Source: Alopecurus myosuroides
Lineage: Eukaryota; Streptophyta; Magnoliopsida; Poales; Poaceae
Assembly (NCBI GenBank): GCA_028641055.1
Contig: CM054059.1
Span: 110,372,263-110,436,262, forward strand
Direction: 5' to 3'
Length of the DNA stretch: 64,000 bases
Shown here: in pieces, positions 9,908 to 22,226 of the stretch
Numbering within the stretch: the first letter of the stretch is position 1
Layout: each line of letters opens with the position of its first letter
The notes under the pieces: model-generated
Told to the model about the DNA's origin: nothing
Databases searched by the model: none
What the model saw: only the letters and a program-made list of their open reading frames with translations
Program-made: the position numbers and the translations under genes

Positions 9908-12900
9908 TGTAACACCCGGGGGATTTTTTCCACCCCAACTAGAAGTGTTTGCTTTTCTTTCTCATGGCATTGCATCACATGCATCAACTGCACCTTGGTT
10001 TGCAAACCAATTCAAAAAAAACAAAACAAAAATTCAAATCAATCTAAATTTCCAAAACAATGCACCTGTGTTTTCAAACTCAAATTGTTTTTCAATAAAA
10101 ATTGAATTGGAATTAATATTTGCTTGGTTAAAAAAAAATCACCTTTTATTAAAACCCTAATTTGAGTTTCAAATTCAAAGTCAAACCACAAACCAATATT
10201 TGAAATTTTCAAAAATAAAAGCTTGTGCACTTGGGCATTTTCAATGTTCATTCCAATAAAATCTTTTTCATGATTTTATCACCCCTAAAACCTTCTATTT
10301 CTTCCCTATTCTATCTCTACAAAAAAAGGAGAAACAAAAGAATAAAAGAAAACCCCTGGGGGAGGCAGGCCTTTCGGCCCACCTACAAACCCAGAAGCAA
10401 GCCCAGCCCACCTAGTCCTCCTTTCTTCTCCGTACGGTGACGACAGCAGGGGAAAGACGCACCTGCTCCCTCCCCTCCATGGACCCCTCCTCCACCTGCT
10501 CCCCTCCTCCATAAAGCCCCCTCTCCTCCTCCCAAACCCTAGCCCCTCCTTTCTTCCTCCCTGCCGCCGCCATCTCCCTCCTTCCCCTCCTCCTATTTCT
10601 TCTTCTCTGTTCCCTGTTCTTCTTCCACTGTCTGAACCTGAGCACCTCCATGGCCGGAGCTTGGACTTCTAGCCGTCGTCGCCCTAGGCCACCTCGACGC
10701 CATGTGAACCCCGGGAACGGAACCGGGAAGGTTCCCCCTTCCTTTTTGCTGAAGGAGGCACGGCCGGAGGGGCGCTAGGGGAGGCGCCCGCTTCCTCTTC
10801 TTCCCGCCGGCCACCACGGTCGCTCCTCCTCGTCGACGATCTTCCCCGACCGCGACGTCCTTCGCCGAGCCCCTGCTACGACGTCTGCCGAGGGTGAGCC
10901 ACCCTGGATCCCTCCCCTTTATCCCCTTGCGATCGCACACCCACCTCAGCATCCCAGCGCCGTCGTGACCGTGCTGCAGCCCCGCCGCTGCCCGTCTCCG
11001 TTCCCTGTCGAACGAACGACAGACTGAAACTTTGTTTCAGTTCAGCTTGTCCGCCTGCAACACCTCAAAAGGGGTCAGGTCCCTTAGCTGACACGATCCG
11101 ATCAGAAGCCGTGTTGGTCCTATTCCTTCCGTGCAAGCGCGCGCTCACGGGATCGAATCCCACCCGTGGCAAAGCCACCCCCCTTTGTTTTTCTCCATTT
11201 TCTTTTATTTCTCGAAATCCAGAAAAACAGAACCGAGTCTTTATTTGTAAAATCAATAACAAATTGAAAAATGCTCCAATTTCAATGATTTAAATTTCTA
11301 TGGATTCAGAATCTTGTGCTCTTTCTTTTAGTCACAAAGTTGCAACATGTTTCTGTAATAAATTTTCCACTAAATATTTAAATACAGAAATGGCTATTAA
11401 AATTTGAAACTTTGGAAATTCATAACTTGAGTTCTGTTCACCCAAATTGAGCAAACTTGGGCTCTAAAATTTTGTATTAACAAACTCTACACAGTGGTAT
11501 TTTATTTGGTCACAATTGAATTAAATTTGAACATGTTTCTTTCTGTTTACTAAAAGGGGCAGAATAAAAATGCTTATGGAAAAATGCATAATAAATTCAA
11601 TAATGATCCAAAAATTATGTTTAATAGCTCAAAATGTTCAGTGAAACATTTGCTACATGTTTTCAACCTTTTCAATACAATTTGTTTAGTGTTTTTCCTA
11701 ATTAAAATTGGAGTAATAATTCAATACTTTAATTACACCTTTTAAATTGCAAAATTCATAACTTGGGCAATTCAAATCCAATTCCAACATGTAAAATATG
11801 TTTTTCATCCCATTTTTCATGAAATTTGCAAATATCAACTTTGTTTTCTGTTTTGAACAATTTAAATTGCTGAAAACAACTATTTCTTAATTTATGCATT
11901 TAAAATTGTCAATATAATAACTTGCTCATCTAAAATCCAAATTCAACAAATGAAATATGTATTCCATCTAAAATTTTGTGTTCTTTCCAAATATAAATTT
12001 TGTTATCTGTTTTGAACATTTAAAATTGGTGAAAACAACAAATGTTTGTTAAATCATTTAAAATGCCAAAGTTCATAACTTAATAAATAAAATTCCAAAC
12101 TTGGTAAACATATTATCAAACTGAATCTATTGTTGTTTTCTTATTGTTTTCATCATCCATGCATCATTCTAATCAACTTTAACATGATGGTTATTTGTAG
12201 ATCATTTACTTCAACATTAATTCATGGGCTTTTCCATATGCAATCCAAATTGCATATGGGCCCATTTAAATATGTTTACCATGTCAACTAGTTTATCTCT
12301 GATGCATCCTTAAACTTGTCATGCATCCATATCTTGATCATGCTGGATCTTTTGCCGTAGAAGTAATTGTTGCATCCGGTGTTTGTTCTAGTTCGTTGCT
12401 TCTTCGCGGATAGGACGTTGAGATGATGTGAGCAACGACAAGTTCGGATGTACCTCTACTTGCTGGATTCCAGGCAAGTATACTCACTTGCTACCTATGG
12501 CTGCCTTTCATCACTTGTTACCGATTCTTCCCGTTGCCTTTATTCTAGCCTTATGATTCGTTGCTTGTGTCTCGATCCTATCATATGTTTACCTTGCAGA
12601 CATGATATAGCCTTTCTTCCACTTCCTATTAACTGTTGTTTGTTTACCTTGTTGGCCCTCGTGTCGTAGTTGCATGCTTAGTGTTGTTTGCGCTCAAGTC
12701 TTGTTGTCTGTCTTATCCCCTGTTTAGTTTGATAGTTGGGTTTCAATTCAATCAACAACATGTTAATGTTTTGGGTAATAATAATTTGATGATAAGGCAC
12801 CGGCAGGAGGCCCGGCGTGGTTTTGAGGCCTGCTAGTGTCGACCTTAATTAGGAAAAGGGTCTTGTCCTCCGATCCATGATGAGCGCACTAACCGCATGT

Positions 12901-14064
12901 GGGAAGCGAGTATGGGCGCCCCCCGCAATTCTGATTCGATTCGCATCTCGTCCAAATCGCCACACTTAGTTCGGGCTTTCCATTTGATGCATGCATATGC
13001 AGGTGTGAGCCTTTGGCGCCAGGGTGGACCTTTTGTAGTCGGCATTTAGGGCGGCGTGGTCTTCCAGTGCTATGAGGGTCCCCCTTTTCTTCGTGGGGGC
13101 TCGAGTAGCCGCGCACGCACAACACGTGGTTCTTTGGTCTTGATGCGAAGAAGAGTTGGGTTGTGTTGAGTGCCTCGCTTGATGGAAGGGCCTTTCCATC
13201 TGGCGGGTCATTCTTACGTGTACGGCCAAATTGGTGCATCCCTGCAGGGTTAATCTTCTCGAGAAGCCGTGTTGTCCGCGGTTATGGATGACTTGGTGAA
13301 AGTGCTGGATAACAAGTACTCAGACAACTTACACTTAACAATGAATAACTTGACTAGTAATACAGATTACCTCCACCATAAAAATGAATGTCACCTTAAT
13401 CAACCGTGTGAGTTTCCTTGGGTTGCTTCCTTAGTAGGGGGTAACACTGGATGGGTATTGTTTGGTGAGTAGTTGTAGTTGGTTCTGATACGCTATCTTA
13501 TCCCTTTCTTTTAGCCGGATGTTGTAGCGCGTCGATGTAGTTAGTTAGTGCAACCCGCTGCCGCTTCGTTGCAATAATCCCTCCCTTCCGTTCTACCCAA
13601 AGTATTTGTATCTTGTGATGATTGGTTACGCTGGTATCTTGTGAGCATGGTTTATCCACTTGCCAGTACTTAACCGTACTGACCCACGAATCCATTTCGT
13701 GGCTGCATATTCCACATTGCAGTCAACAGGTTTGAAGTCTGACGACGCTAGCTTGGGAATCCCTCCGGCTTGACCTGGGCAGGGATTGGACGGCATCGGT
13801 TATCTTGAGGACTCTTAGTCCAATTTGTATCTTGTCCGTAGTCGGACGCTATGTTGTTTCTTCCGCTGTTATTTGGATCTTTGTATTGTATCAGTTGTAT
13901 CCTTGACTCATTTGAGTCGTCTTGTATATATCTTTTCTGTCGTTGTTGCAGAATATTCGTGAACTGTTGTAATGTTATCACAAGTGGCAACCTGGAATCG
14001 GTTATTATGTGGATTTTGGCGGAAATGCTGAAATCTGCATAGTGCCCGATCTCGGGGCGTCACA
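9908..14064 (+). repeat. 5' LTR of the LARD-like element (4157 bp)
   Basis: It has three compositional parts: an AT-rich head, a GC-rich block at about 10365-11060 that resembles a grass gene leader (CT-rich, AAACCCTAG, GCCGCCGCC), and an AT-rich region with degenerate repeats around the motif CATAACTTG (11421, 11757, 11917, 12074). Several open frames in the GC-rich block differ in length and start between the two LTRs, so none is supported as coding. Confidence 0.9.
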
Positions 14065-14562
14065 AATGGTATCATAGCATGGTTTCCGATTCCCAAAGTT
14101 GTTTCGATACGAATGGTTATCGAAGCAACGGGTCCGCAAAGCCTGTAGGATAACCTCGCTAACGGTCGTGTTTCTAGAGTGTCAAAAAACTATTTTTGCA
14201 AAACATGTTTTGGAAACATCTCAATAGGGTTCTTGTTTTCTCCTTATCTCTATTCTATTTCTCCTCTCATCTTATTTGTTTTGGAGTCTCTTCCCTTATC
14301 TATCTTTCAAAGTTTTAGGATCCTACGTGGGTGGACGTTTTCTGAGCCTTTAACCTAATAGGTTCGATCATCGGAAGATTCCTGGTGGAAGAACATCGTC
14401 GTCACTCCGAGCAAGAATCTCTTGTTAGTGGTGTCGAGAAGCCCTTGTTAGTGGTGTCGAGGAGATCAACTGGAAGCATGAAGAATCGATAGTCGAACTT
14501 CTTTCCCCTCCCGGGTTAGTGGGTGGATTGCGAGGGTGCAATCCCTTGTTAGTGGTGTCATC
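14065..14562 (+). other. 498-bp internal domain of the LARD-like element
   Basis: It begins AA then TGGTATCATAGC (14067-14078), a one-mismatch version of the initiator-Met primer-binding site TGGTATCAGAGC. No frame is long enough to suggest a protein. The motif CTTGTTAGTGGTGTC occurs three times (14421-14435, 14444-14458, 14545-14559), the last copy three bases from the right LTR, where a polypurine tract would be expected and is not obvious. Confidence 0.85.
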
Positions 14563-17500
14563 TGTAACACCCGGGGGATTCCCCCCCCCCCCCAACTAGA
14601 ATTGTTTGCTTTTCTTTCTCATGGCATTGCATCACATGCATCAACTGCCCCTTGGTTTGCAAACCAATTCAAAAAAAAAAAAATTCAAATCAATCTAAAT
14701 TTCCAAAACAATGCACCTGTGTTTTCAAACTCAAATTGTTTTTCAATAAAAATTGAATTGGAATTAATATTTGCTTGGTTAAAAAAAATCACCTTTTATT
14801 AAAACCCTAATTTGAGTTTCAAATTCAAAGTCAAACCACAAACCAATATTTGAAATTTTCAAAAATAAAAGCTTGTGCACTTGGGCATTTTCAATGTTCA
14901 TTGCAATAAAATCTTTTTCATAATTTTATCACCCCTAAAACCTTCTATTTCTTCCCTATTCTATCTCTACAAAAAAAAAGAAGAAACAAAAGAATAAAAG
15001 AAAACCCCTGGGGGAGGCAGGCCTTTCAGCCCACCTACAACCCCAGAAGCAAGCCCAGCCCACCTAGCCCTCCTTTCTTCTCCGTACGGTGACGACAGCA
15101 GGGGGAAGACGCACCTGCTCCCTCCCCTCCATGGACCCCTCCTCCACCTGCTCCCCTCCTCCATAAAGCCCCCTCTCCTCCTCCCAAACCCTAGCCCCCT
15201 CCTTTCTTCCTCCCTGCCGCCGCCATCTCCCTCCTTCCCCTCCTCCTATTTCTTCTTCTCTGTTCCCTGTTCTTCTTCCACTGTCTGAACCTGAGCACCT
15301 CCATGGCCGGAGCTTGGACTTCTAGCCGTCGTCGCCCTAGGCCACCTCGACGCCATGTGACCCCGGGAACGGAACCGGGAAGGTTCCCCCTTCCTTTTTG
15401 CTGAAGGAGGCACGGCCGGAGGGGCGCTAGGGGAGGCGCCCGCTTCCTCTTCTTCCCGCCGGCCACCACGGTCGCTCCTCCTCGTCGACGATCTTCCCCG
15501 ACCGCGACGTCCTTCGCCGAGCCCCTGCTACGACGTCTGCCGAGGGTGAGCCACCATGGATCCCTCCCCTTTATCCCCTTGCGATCGCACACCCACCTCA
15601 GCATCCCAGCGCCGTCGTGACCGTGCTGCAGCCCCGCCGCTGCCCGTCTCCGTTCCCTGTCGAACGAACGACAGACTGAAACTTTGTTTCAGTTCAGCTT
15701 GTCCGCCTGCAACACCTCAAAAGGGGTCAGGTCCCTTACCTGACACGATCCGATCAGAAGCCGTGTTGGTCATGTTCCTTCCGCGCAAGCGCGCGCTCAC
15801 GGGATCGAATCCCACCCGTGGCAAAGCCACCCCCCCTTTTTTCTCTCCATTTTCTTTTATTTCTCGAAATCCAGAAAAACAGAACTGAGTCTTTATTTGT
15901 AAAATCAATAACAAATTGAAAAATGATCCAATTTCAATGATTCAAATTTCTATGGATTCAGAATCTTGTGCTCTTTCTGTTAGTCACAAAGTTGCAACAT
16001 GTTTCTGTAATAAATTTTGCACTAAATAATTAAATACAGAAATGACTATTAAAATTTGAAACTTTGGAAATTCATAACTTGAGTTCTGTTCACCCAAATT
16101 GAGCAAACTTGGTCTCTAAAATTTTGTCTTAACAAACTCTACACAGTGGTATTTTATTTGGTCACAATTGAATTAAATTTGAACATGTTTCTTTCTGTTT
16201 ACTAGAAGGGGCAGAATAAAAATGCTTATGGAAAAATGCATAATAAATTCAGTAATGATCCAAAAATTATGTTTAATAGCTCAAAATGTTCAGTGAAACA
16301 TTTGCTACATGTTTTCAACCTTTTCAATACAATTTGTTTACTGTTTTTCCTAATTAAAATTGGAGTAATAATTCAATACTTTAATTACACCTTTTAAATT
16401 GCAAAATTCATAACTTGGGCAATTCAAATCCAATTCCAACATGTAAAATATGTTTTTCATCCCATTTTTCATGAACTTTGAAAATATCAACTTTGTTTTC
16501 TGTTTTGAACAATTTAAATTTCTGAAAACAACTATTTCTTAATTTAGGCATTTAAAATTGTCAATTTAATAACTTGCTCATCTAAAATCCAAATTCAACA
16601 AATGAAATATGTATTCCATCTAAAATTTTGTGTTATTTCCAAATATAAATTTTGTTATCTGTTTTGAACATTTAAAATTGGTGAAAAGAACATATGTTTG
16701 TTAAATCATTTAAAATGCCAAAGTTCATAACTTAATAAATAAAATTCCAAACTTGGTAAACAACATATCAAACTGAAGCTATTGTTGTTTTCTTATTGTT
16801 TTCATCATCCATGCATCATTCTAATCAACTTTCACATGATGGTTATTTGTAGATCATTTAATTCAACATTAATTCATGGGCTTTTCCATATGCAATCCAA
16901 ATTGCATATGGGCCCATTTAAATATGTTTACCATGTCAACTAGTTTATCTTTGATGCATACTTAAACTTGTCATGCATCCATATCTTGATCATGCTGGAT
17001 CTTTTGCCGTAGAAGTAATTGTTGCATCCGGTGTTTGTTCTAGTTCGTTGCTTCTTCGCGGATAGGACGTTGAGATGATGTGAGCAACGCCAAGTTCGGA
17101 TGTACCTCTACTTGTTGGATTCCAGGCAAGTATACTCACTTGCTACCTATGGCTGCCTTTCATCACTTGTTACCGATTCTTCCCGTTGCCTTTATTCTAG
17201 CCTTATGATTCGTTGCTTGTGTCTCGATCCTATCATATGTTTACCTTGCAGCCATGATATAGCCTTCCTTCCACTTCCTATTAACTGTTGTTTGTTTACC
17301 TTGTTGGCCCTCGTGTCGTAGTTGCATGCTTAGTGTTGTTTGCGCTCAAGTCTTGTTGTCCGTCTTATCCCCTGTTTAGTTTGATAGTTGGGTTTCAATT
17401 CAATCAACAACATGTTAATTTTTTGGGTAATAATAATTTGATGATAAGGCGCCGGCAGGAGGCCCGGCGTGGTTTTGAGGCCTGCTAGTTCGACCTTAAT

Positions 17501-18714
17501 TAGGAAAAGGGTCTTGTCCTCCGATCCATGGTGAGCGCACTAACCGCATGTGGGAAGCGAGTATGGGCGCGCCCCGCAATTCTGATTCGATTCGCATCTC
17601 GTCCAAATCGCCACACTTAGTTCGGGCTTTCCATTTGATGCATGCATATGCAGGTGCGAGCCCTTGGCGCCAGGGTGGAACTTTTGTAGTCGGCATTTAG
17701 GATGGCGTGGTCTTCCAGTGCTATGAGGGTCCCCCTTTTCTTCGTGGGGGCTCGAGTAGCCGCGCACGCACAGCACGTGGTTCTTTGGGCTTGATGCGAA
17801 GAAGAGTTGGGTTGTGTTGAGTGCCTCGCTTGGTGGAAGGGCCTTTCCATCTGGCGGGTCATTCTTACGTGTACGGCCAAATTGGTGCATCCCTGCAGGG
17901 TTAATCTTCTCGAGAAGCCGTGTTGTCCGCGGTTATGGATGACTTGGTGAAAGTGCTGGCTAACAAGTACTCAGACAACTTACACTTAACAATGAATAAC
18001 TTGACTAGTAATACAGATTACCTCCACCATAAAAATGAATGTCACCTTAATCAACCGTGTGAGTTTCCTTGGGTTGCTTCCTTAGTAGGGGGTAACACTG
18101 GATGGGTATTGTTTGGTGAGTAGTTGTAGTTGGTTCTGATACGCTATCTTATCCCTTTCTTTTAGCCGGATGTTGTAGCGCGTCTCTGTAGTTAGTTAGT
18201 GCAGCCCGCTGCCGCTTCGTTGCAATAATCCCTCCCTTCCGTTCTACCCAAAGTATTTGTATCTTGTGATGATTGGTTACGCTGGTATCTTGTGAGTATG
18301 GTTTATCCACTTGCCAGTACTTAACGCACTGACCCACGAATCCATTTCGTGGCTGCATATTCCACATTGCAGTCAACAGGTTTGAAGTCTGACGACGTTA
18401 GCTTGGGAATCCCTCCGGCTTGGCCTGGGCAGGGATTGGACGCCATCGGTTATCTTCAGGACTCTTAGTCCAATTTGTATCTTGTCCGTAGTCGGACGCT
18501 ATGTTGTTTCTTCCGCTGTTATTTGGATCTTTGTATTGTATCAGTTGTATCCTTGACTCATTTGAGTCGTCTTGTATATATCTTTTCTGTTGTTGTTGCG
18601 GAATATTCGTGAACTGTTGTAATGTTATCACAAGTGGCAACCTGGAATCGGTTATTATGTGGATTTTGGCGGAAATGCTGAAATCTGCATAGTGCCCGAT
18701 CTCGGGGCGTCACA
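14563..18714 (+). repeat. 3' LTR of the LARD-like element (4152 bp)
   Basis: Near-identical to 9908-14064. It starts with a 14-base C run (about 14581-14594) where the left copy has mixed T and C. The right copy of the AGCTT target duplication follows it. Confidence 0.9.
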
Positions 18715-19875
18715 AGCTTCACACGAAATATGGCCGTTAGGACCGTCCGAGCTGGACATTTTTCACTTACCCCAGAAATTTCCGGCCCCCAGGGCGGAAA
18801 TTTCAACCCCGGAAATTTCCGGATGACCCAAGACCCCCTGGAGCGCGAGTGCCTGCTCACAGATGCTGGGCCGGATATTTGCCCCGGAATTTCCGCCCCC
18901 CCTGAAAACTGCGAAAACATTGATACGAAAACGGTCATATCTTTTGCATCCGGACTCCGTTTTTTGACGTTCTTGGGCTCGTTGAAATCGCAGTAACGAG
19001 CACTATAAGAATATGAAGTGAAACATCATAGTACAACAAGGTATAATAATACCAAATGGGAAAATTCTAGACCTCTCTATAAGATAGAAACCGGCAAAAC
19101 CTCCAATAACAACAACACAATAAGAGCTTGGCATGAAGAACAAGACAAGCTCTAAAATCACACATGGAGAAAACCCAAATAAGAACCAAGAAAGATGATG
19201 CCAAATATGCAAAGGTTTGAGCTCTCTACGAACAATACGATCAAGCAACTCATTCGAGAGCCCCTCTTGATAGAACGGTTATCTATCCTATAACCCGGTC
19301 TCCCTACTAACATCATGAGATCGGTAAAATAGAAAACCTATCAATGTCACCTTTATCTTGCGAATTCCAATTGAGATAGATGATGACGATTTTAATCACC
19401 TCAAGTTGGAGCACCTTTCTTGAATGCGCTTCACTTTGTGAAGACTTGTAAATTGCTCCCCCATAAGATAATATGGGAGAGCTTCTCACATGTCCATCTT
19501 CAATTGATAATAATCTCCATATGGGTGGAAAGAATCAAGCATTTGAACTCCTCTTGATGCTCATCTTGAATTTGCACTTCAACTTGATCAACTAAGTATC
19601 TTCTCTTTATTCATGATGATGATGTCTTGAAGGTAAACATGAATGTTCACACAATCTCCTTCTTGAAGATATACTTGCAATATGATCAATAATATCATGA
19701 CAATTCTTCTTCTTGATCATATCAAATATATTCATTATAAACAATGATCTTGATGGCATCCAACCTTGAGTCCAACACATGGAGTTCAAGTGGTGCCAAT
19801 GGACAAACCTATAAGGATATCTCAATGAAACTATTAGTCCATAAAAATTGTCATTAATTACCAAAAGCACTTTCA
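18715..19875 (-). repeat. LTR fragment of a third element, right part
   Basis: This continues 9295-9907. On the minus strand it begins at 19875 with TGAAAGTGCTTTTGGTAATT, an LTR start I recognise from grass retrotransposons. It contains repeats of the GGAAATTTCCGG type at 18775-18830. It is non-coding. Confidence 0.65.
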
Positions 19876-20015
19876 ATGGTAGAAGGGGAACAAGAGCTCA
19901 TCTCCAACAAGCAAAGTATCCTCCTCTGCGAGGTCTCTCATGTCAATGGAGACCCCCTTGCAGTCGGACAACACTAGCCTCCCCCCAGAGAACAGAGTAA
20001 TCTCACCTGCACACG

Positions 20016-21544
20016 GTGACGAGCCGGGAGAGATCTCCACCCACATATACTCCTTTCATAAGGAATTATTTTCGGCGGAACCCCGCTCAGGAGTTTTCAT
20101 TGCCGAGGATGGTCGCCCGGGGATCAGGTCTCGGACGAGGAGAATGCAGGGTTGACCCTCCCCTTCCTCAAGGAGGAGGTGGCCCGGGCGATCATGAATA
20201 TGAGGGAAAATTTGGCCCCAGGACCGGACGGACTACCGTTCATCTTCTTCCAGAAGTTCTAGGAGACTATCAAGGCGGTGATCATGCCGATGTTCCAGGA
20301 GTTCTATATTGGGACGTTGGTTTTGGTCTGCCTAAATTTTGGTGTGATTACCCTGATCCCCAAGGTTGTGGGGGCCACGGATATTTTCCACTTTAGACCG
20401 ATTACATTCCTTAACGTAATCCATCGGATCATCTCCAAGGTGTGTGCCACCAGGCTTGCTCCAATTCTCGAGAGCCTCACACAGCGTACCAGTTTGCCTT
20501 TCTTAAAGGCCATTATATCCACGATGGTATCCTGAGACTTCATGAAATTATTCATGAAGTAAAATCACGCCGCCAGAAGGGCGTGTTCCTTAAGATAGAT
20601 TTCCAGAAAGTGTATGATCGCTTGGACTGGTCCTTTGTCCGCTTAGTGCTGGAGCGGAGAGGACTGGACAACCGGATGATCTGCTGGATTATGCAACTGG
20701 TAATGAGCGGCAATACCGCTATTAACAGAAATGGGGAAGTAGGTCCCCATTTTAGGCCCACTCGAGGGTTTGCACAAGGGGAACCGATATCCCCTTTGTT
20801 GTTTAACGTTGTAGTGGATACCCTTGCAGAGGTCTTAGAGCGGGCTAAGACTTCTGGACACATCGCGGGGGTGGTAGGACATCTTATCCCCGGGGGAGGT
20901 GTGACCTACCTGTAGTACGCCGATGACACCATGATCATGGTGGAGGGGTCAGAACTTGACATTATCAACCTAAAGTTTCTACTCCTCTGCTTTGAGACCA
21001 TGTTTGGCCTCAAGGTTAATTTCGATAAGAGCAAGGTTTTTATCCTTGGTTATTCCGAGGAAGACCAACGCCGGATTGCCGACAACCTTAATTGTAGGTT
21101 GGAGCAATTCCCAGTCTCCTATTTGGTAATGCCGATCCGGGTCTCGTGCATCCTTATCAAGGACCTTGACCCGCTAGTTGAGCGGGTCTCGTCTAGAGCG
21201 GAGACCTGGCAAGGGAGGTTTACCTCCAAGGGGAGCAAAACTATCCTTATCGACTCCTGCCTGTACAGTCTCCCCATGTATATGATGGAGCACTACCTTC
21301 TCCCGGAGGGCGTCCATGCCAGCTTCGACAAGGCGTTGTCACACTTCTTCTGGCAGGCGGCGAATGGGCACCAGAAATATCATATGGTCAAATGGGCAGA
21401 TATTTGCGCCCCCAAGGAGCAGGGGGCATAGGGATTCTAGCTTCGTGTCACATGAATAAAGCCATGTTGCTTAAATGGGTCCGGAGGATCCTGCGAGAGG
21501 ACGGGGGCTTTGGCTCCAGCTTATCAAGGCAAAATATTTGCGTA
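20016..21544 (+). pseudogene. LINE reverse transcriptase, first part
   Basis: Recognisable RT blocks appear in order, in more than one frame: APGPDGLPFIFF (20213 on), PITFLNVIHRIISKVCATRL, FLKIDFQKVYDRLDW with the first catalytic Asp (about 20590-20630), EPISPLLFNVVVDTLAE, YADDTMIMVEG (20916 on) and FTSKGSKTILIDSC. A TAG (20913-20915) stands immediately before the Tyr of YADD. There are frameshifts near 20160-20260, 20500 and 21430-21520. The protein once performed target-primed reverse transcription; this copy is dead. Confidence 0.88.
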
Positions 21545-22088
21545 GGTCGGATATACACTGATTAGGGGTATATCCGGCATTGTCCTAAGAGCCGGATTAC
21601 CAGGGTGGCCTGTTGGTAATGGATCACGGTCCATTAGGCAGCCCAGTAAGCTGACGCGCAGAACCCGGATTCTAGAAGAACCCGGACCACGGCCCAAAGT
21701 GGTGCGGCTTGGTGTAGAAGACGGATTCCTTCCTTTCCAAGTTAGATACTTTCCGTAGTCTTCTAGGTTTCCTTTCTGTAAGCCCTAACCCGGCTATCTA
21801 TATAAAGCCGGACGGGAGAGTAGAACAGGGGAGAATTAGCTAGAAGCCAACTCGCCGAGAAGTTGATCCTCGCCGAGTTAGAGAAACCCTACTCACATTG
21901 TACTTTGTATACTTCAAGCTTCAGCCCTGATTTAGTGAGATTGCAGGAGTAGGAACGCCGCCTAGTTGCGACGTACCGAACCTGGGTAAATTTGGTGTTC
22001 CTGGTTGTTGTGCTACCACGTCCCCCCACGTCTCTACCCGTAGGCTCATGGCACCCCAGTCTATGAATTCTACTACGATGTCTCGACA
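21545..22088 (+). repeat. 5' LTR of element A
   Basis: It matches 50052-50570. The expected terminal TG reads GG here, probably a mutation. TATATAAAGCC (about 21798-21808) is a candidate TATA region. It ends CTACGATGTCTCGACA. Confidence 0.88.
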
Positions 22089-22090
22089 GT

Positions 22091-22108
22091 TGGTGCCCAC
22101 CGTGGGGC
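22091..22108 (+). other. Primer-binding site of element A
   Basis: It reads TGGTGCCCACCGTGGGGC, two bases after the LTR end. The counterpart in element B at 40894-40911 differs by one base. Confidence 0.82.
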
Positions 22109-22226
22109 TGACGACGTCAGGCGTTAAGTTTCGATCGGGATACTTGGCGGAATCGGCAGTACCATAACTGTCGGAAGCCTGGAATTCGACAACGACGTCA
22201 GGCGCTTCCTCGACAATGGATCGTAC

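Larger units (their letters stand above)
9908..18714 (+). mobile_element. Non-coding LTR retrotransposon (LARD-like) with giant LTRs
   Basis: Two nearly identical direct repeats of 4157 and 4152 bp, starting TGTAACACCCGGGGGATT and ending GGGGCGTCACA, flank only 498 bp. The element is bounded by a perfect 5-bp target duplication, AGCTT (9903-9907 and 18715-18719). A primer-binding site lies two bases after the left LTR, giving plus orientation. No gag, protease, RT or integrase frame is present, so it must have moved with enzymes from another element. In the stretch 12481-13020 I count about 11 differences from the other LTR (about 2%). Confidence 0.92.

Noticed and set aside
10593..10952. 119-codon minus-strand frame in the left LARD LTR (137 codons in the right LTR)
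   Set aside because: The frames end differently in the two LTRs, have no known domain, and lie in GC-rich sequence where long frames arise by chance.
14581..14594. Run of 14 C at the start of the right LARD LTR
   Set aside because: Homopolymer length is unreliable in assemblies and the left LTR has mixed bases; no biological claim is warranted.
15556..15888. 110-codon plus frame with a good Kozak-like ATG in the right LTR
   Set aside because: The ATG is CTG in the left LTR, so the frame is not shared by the two copies.
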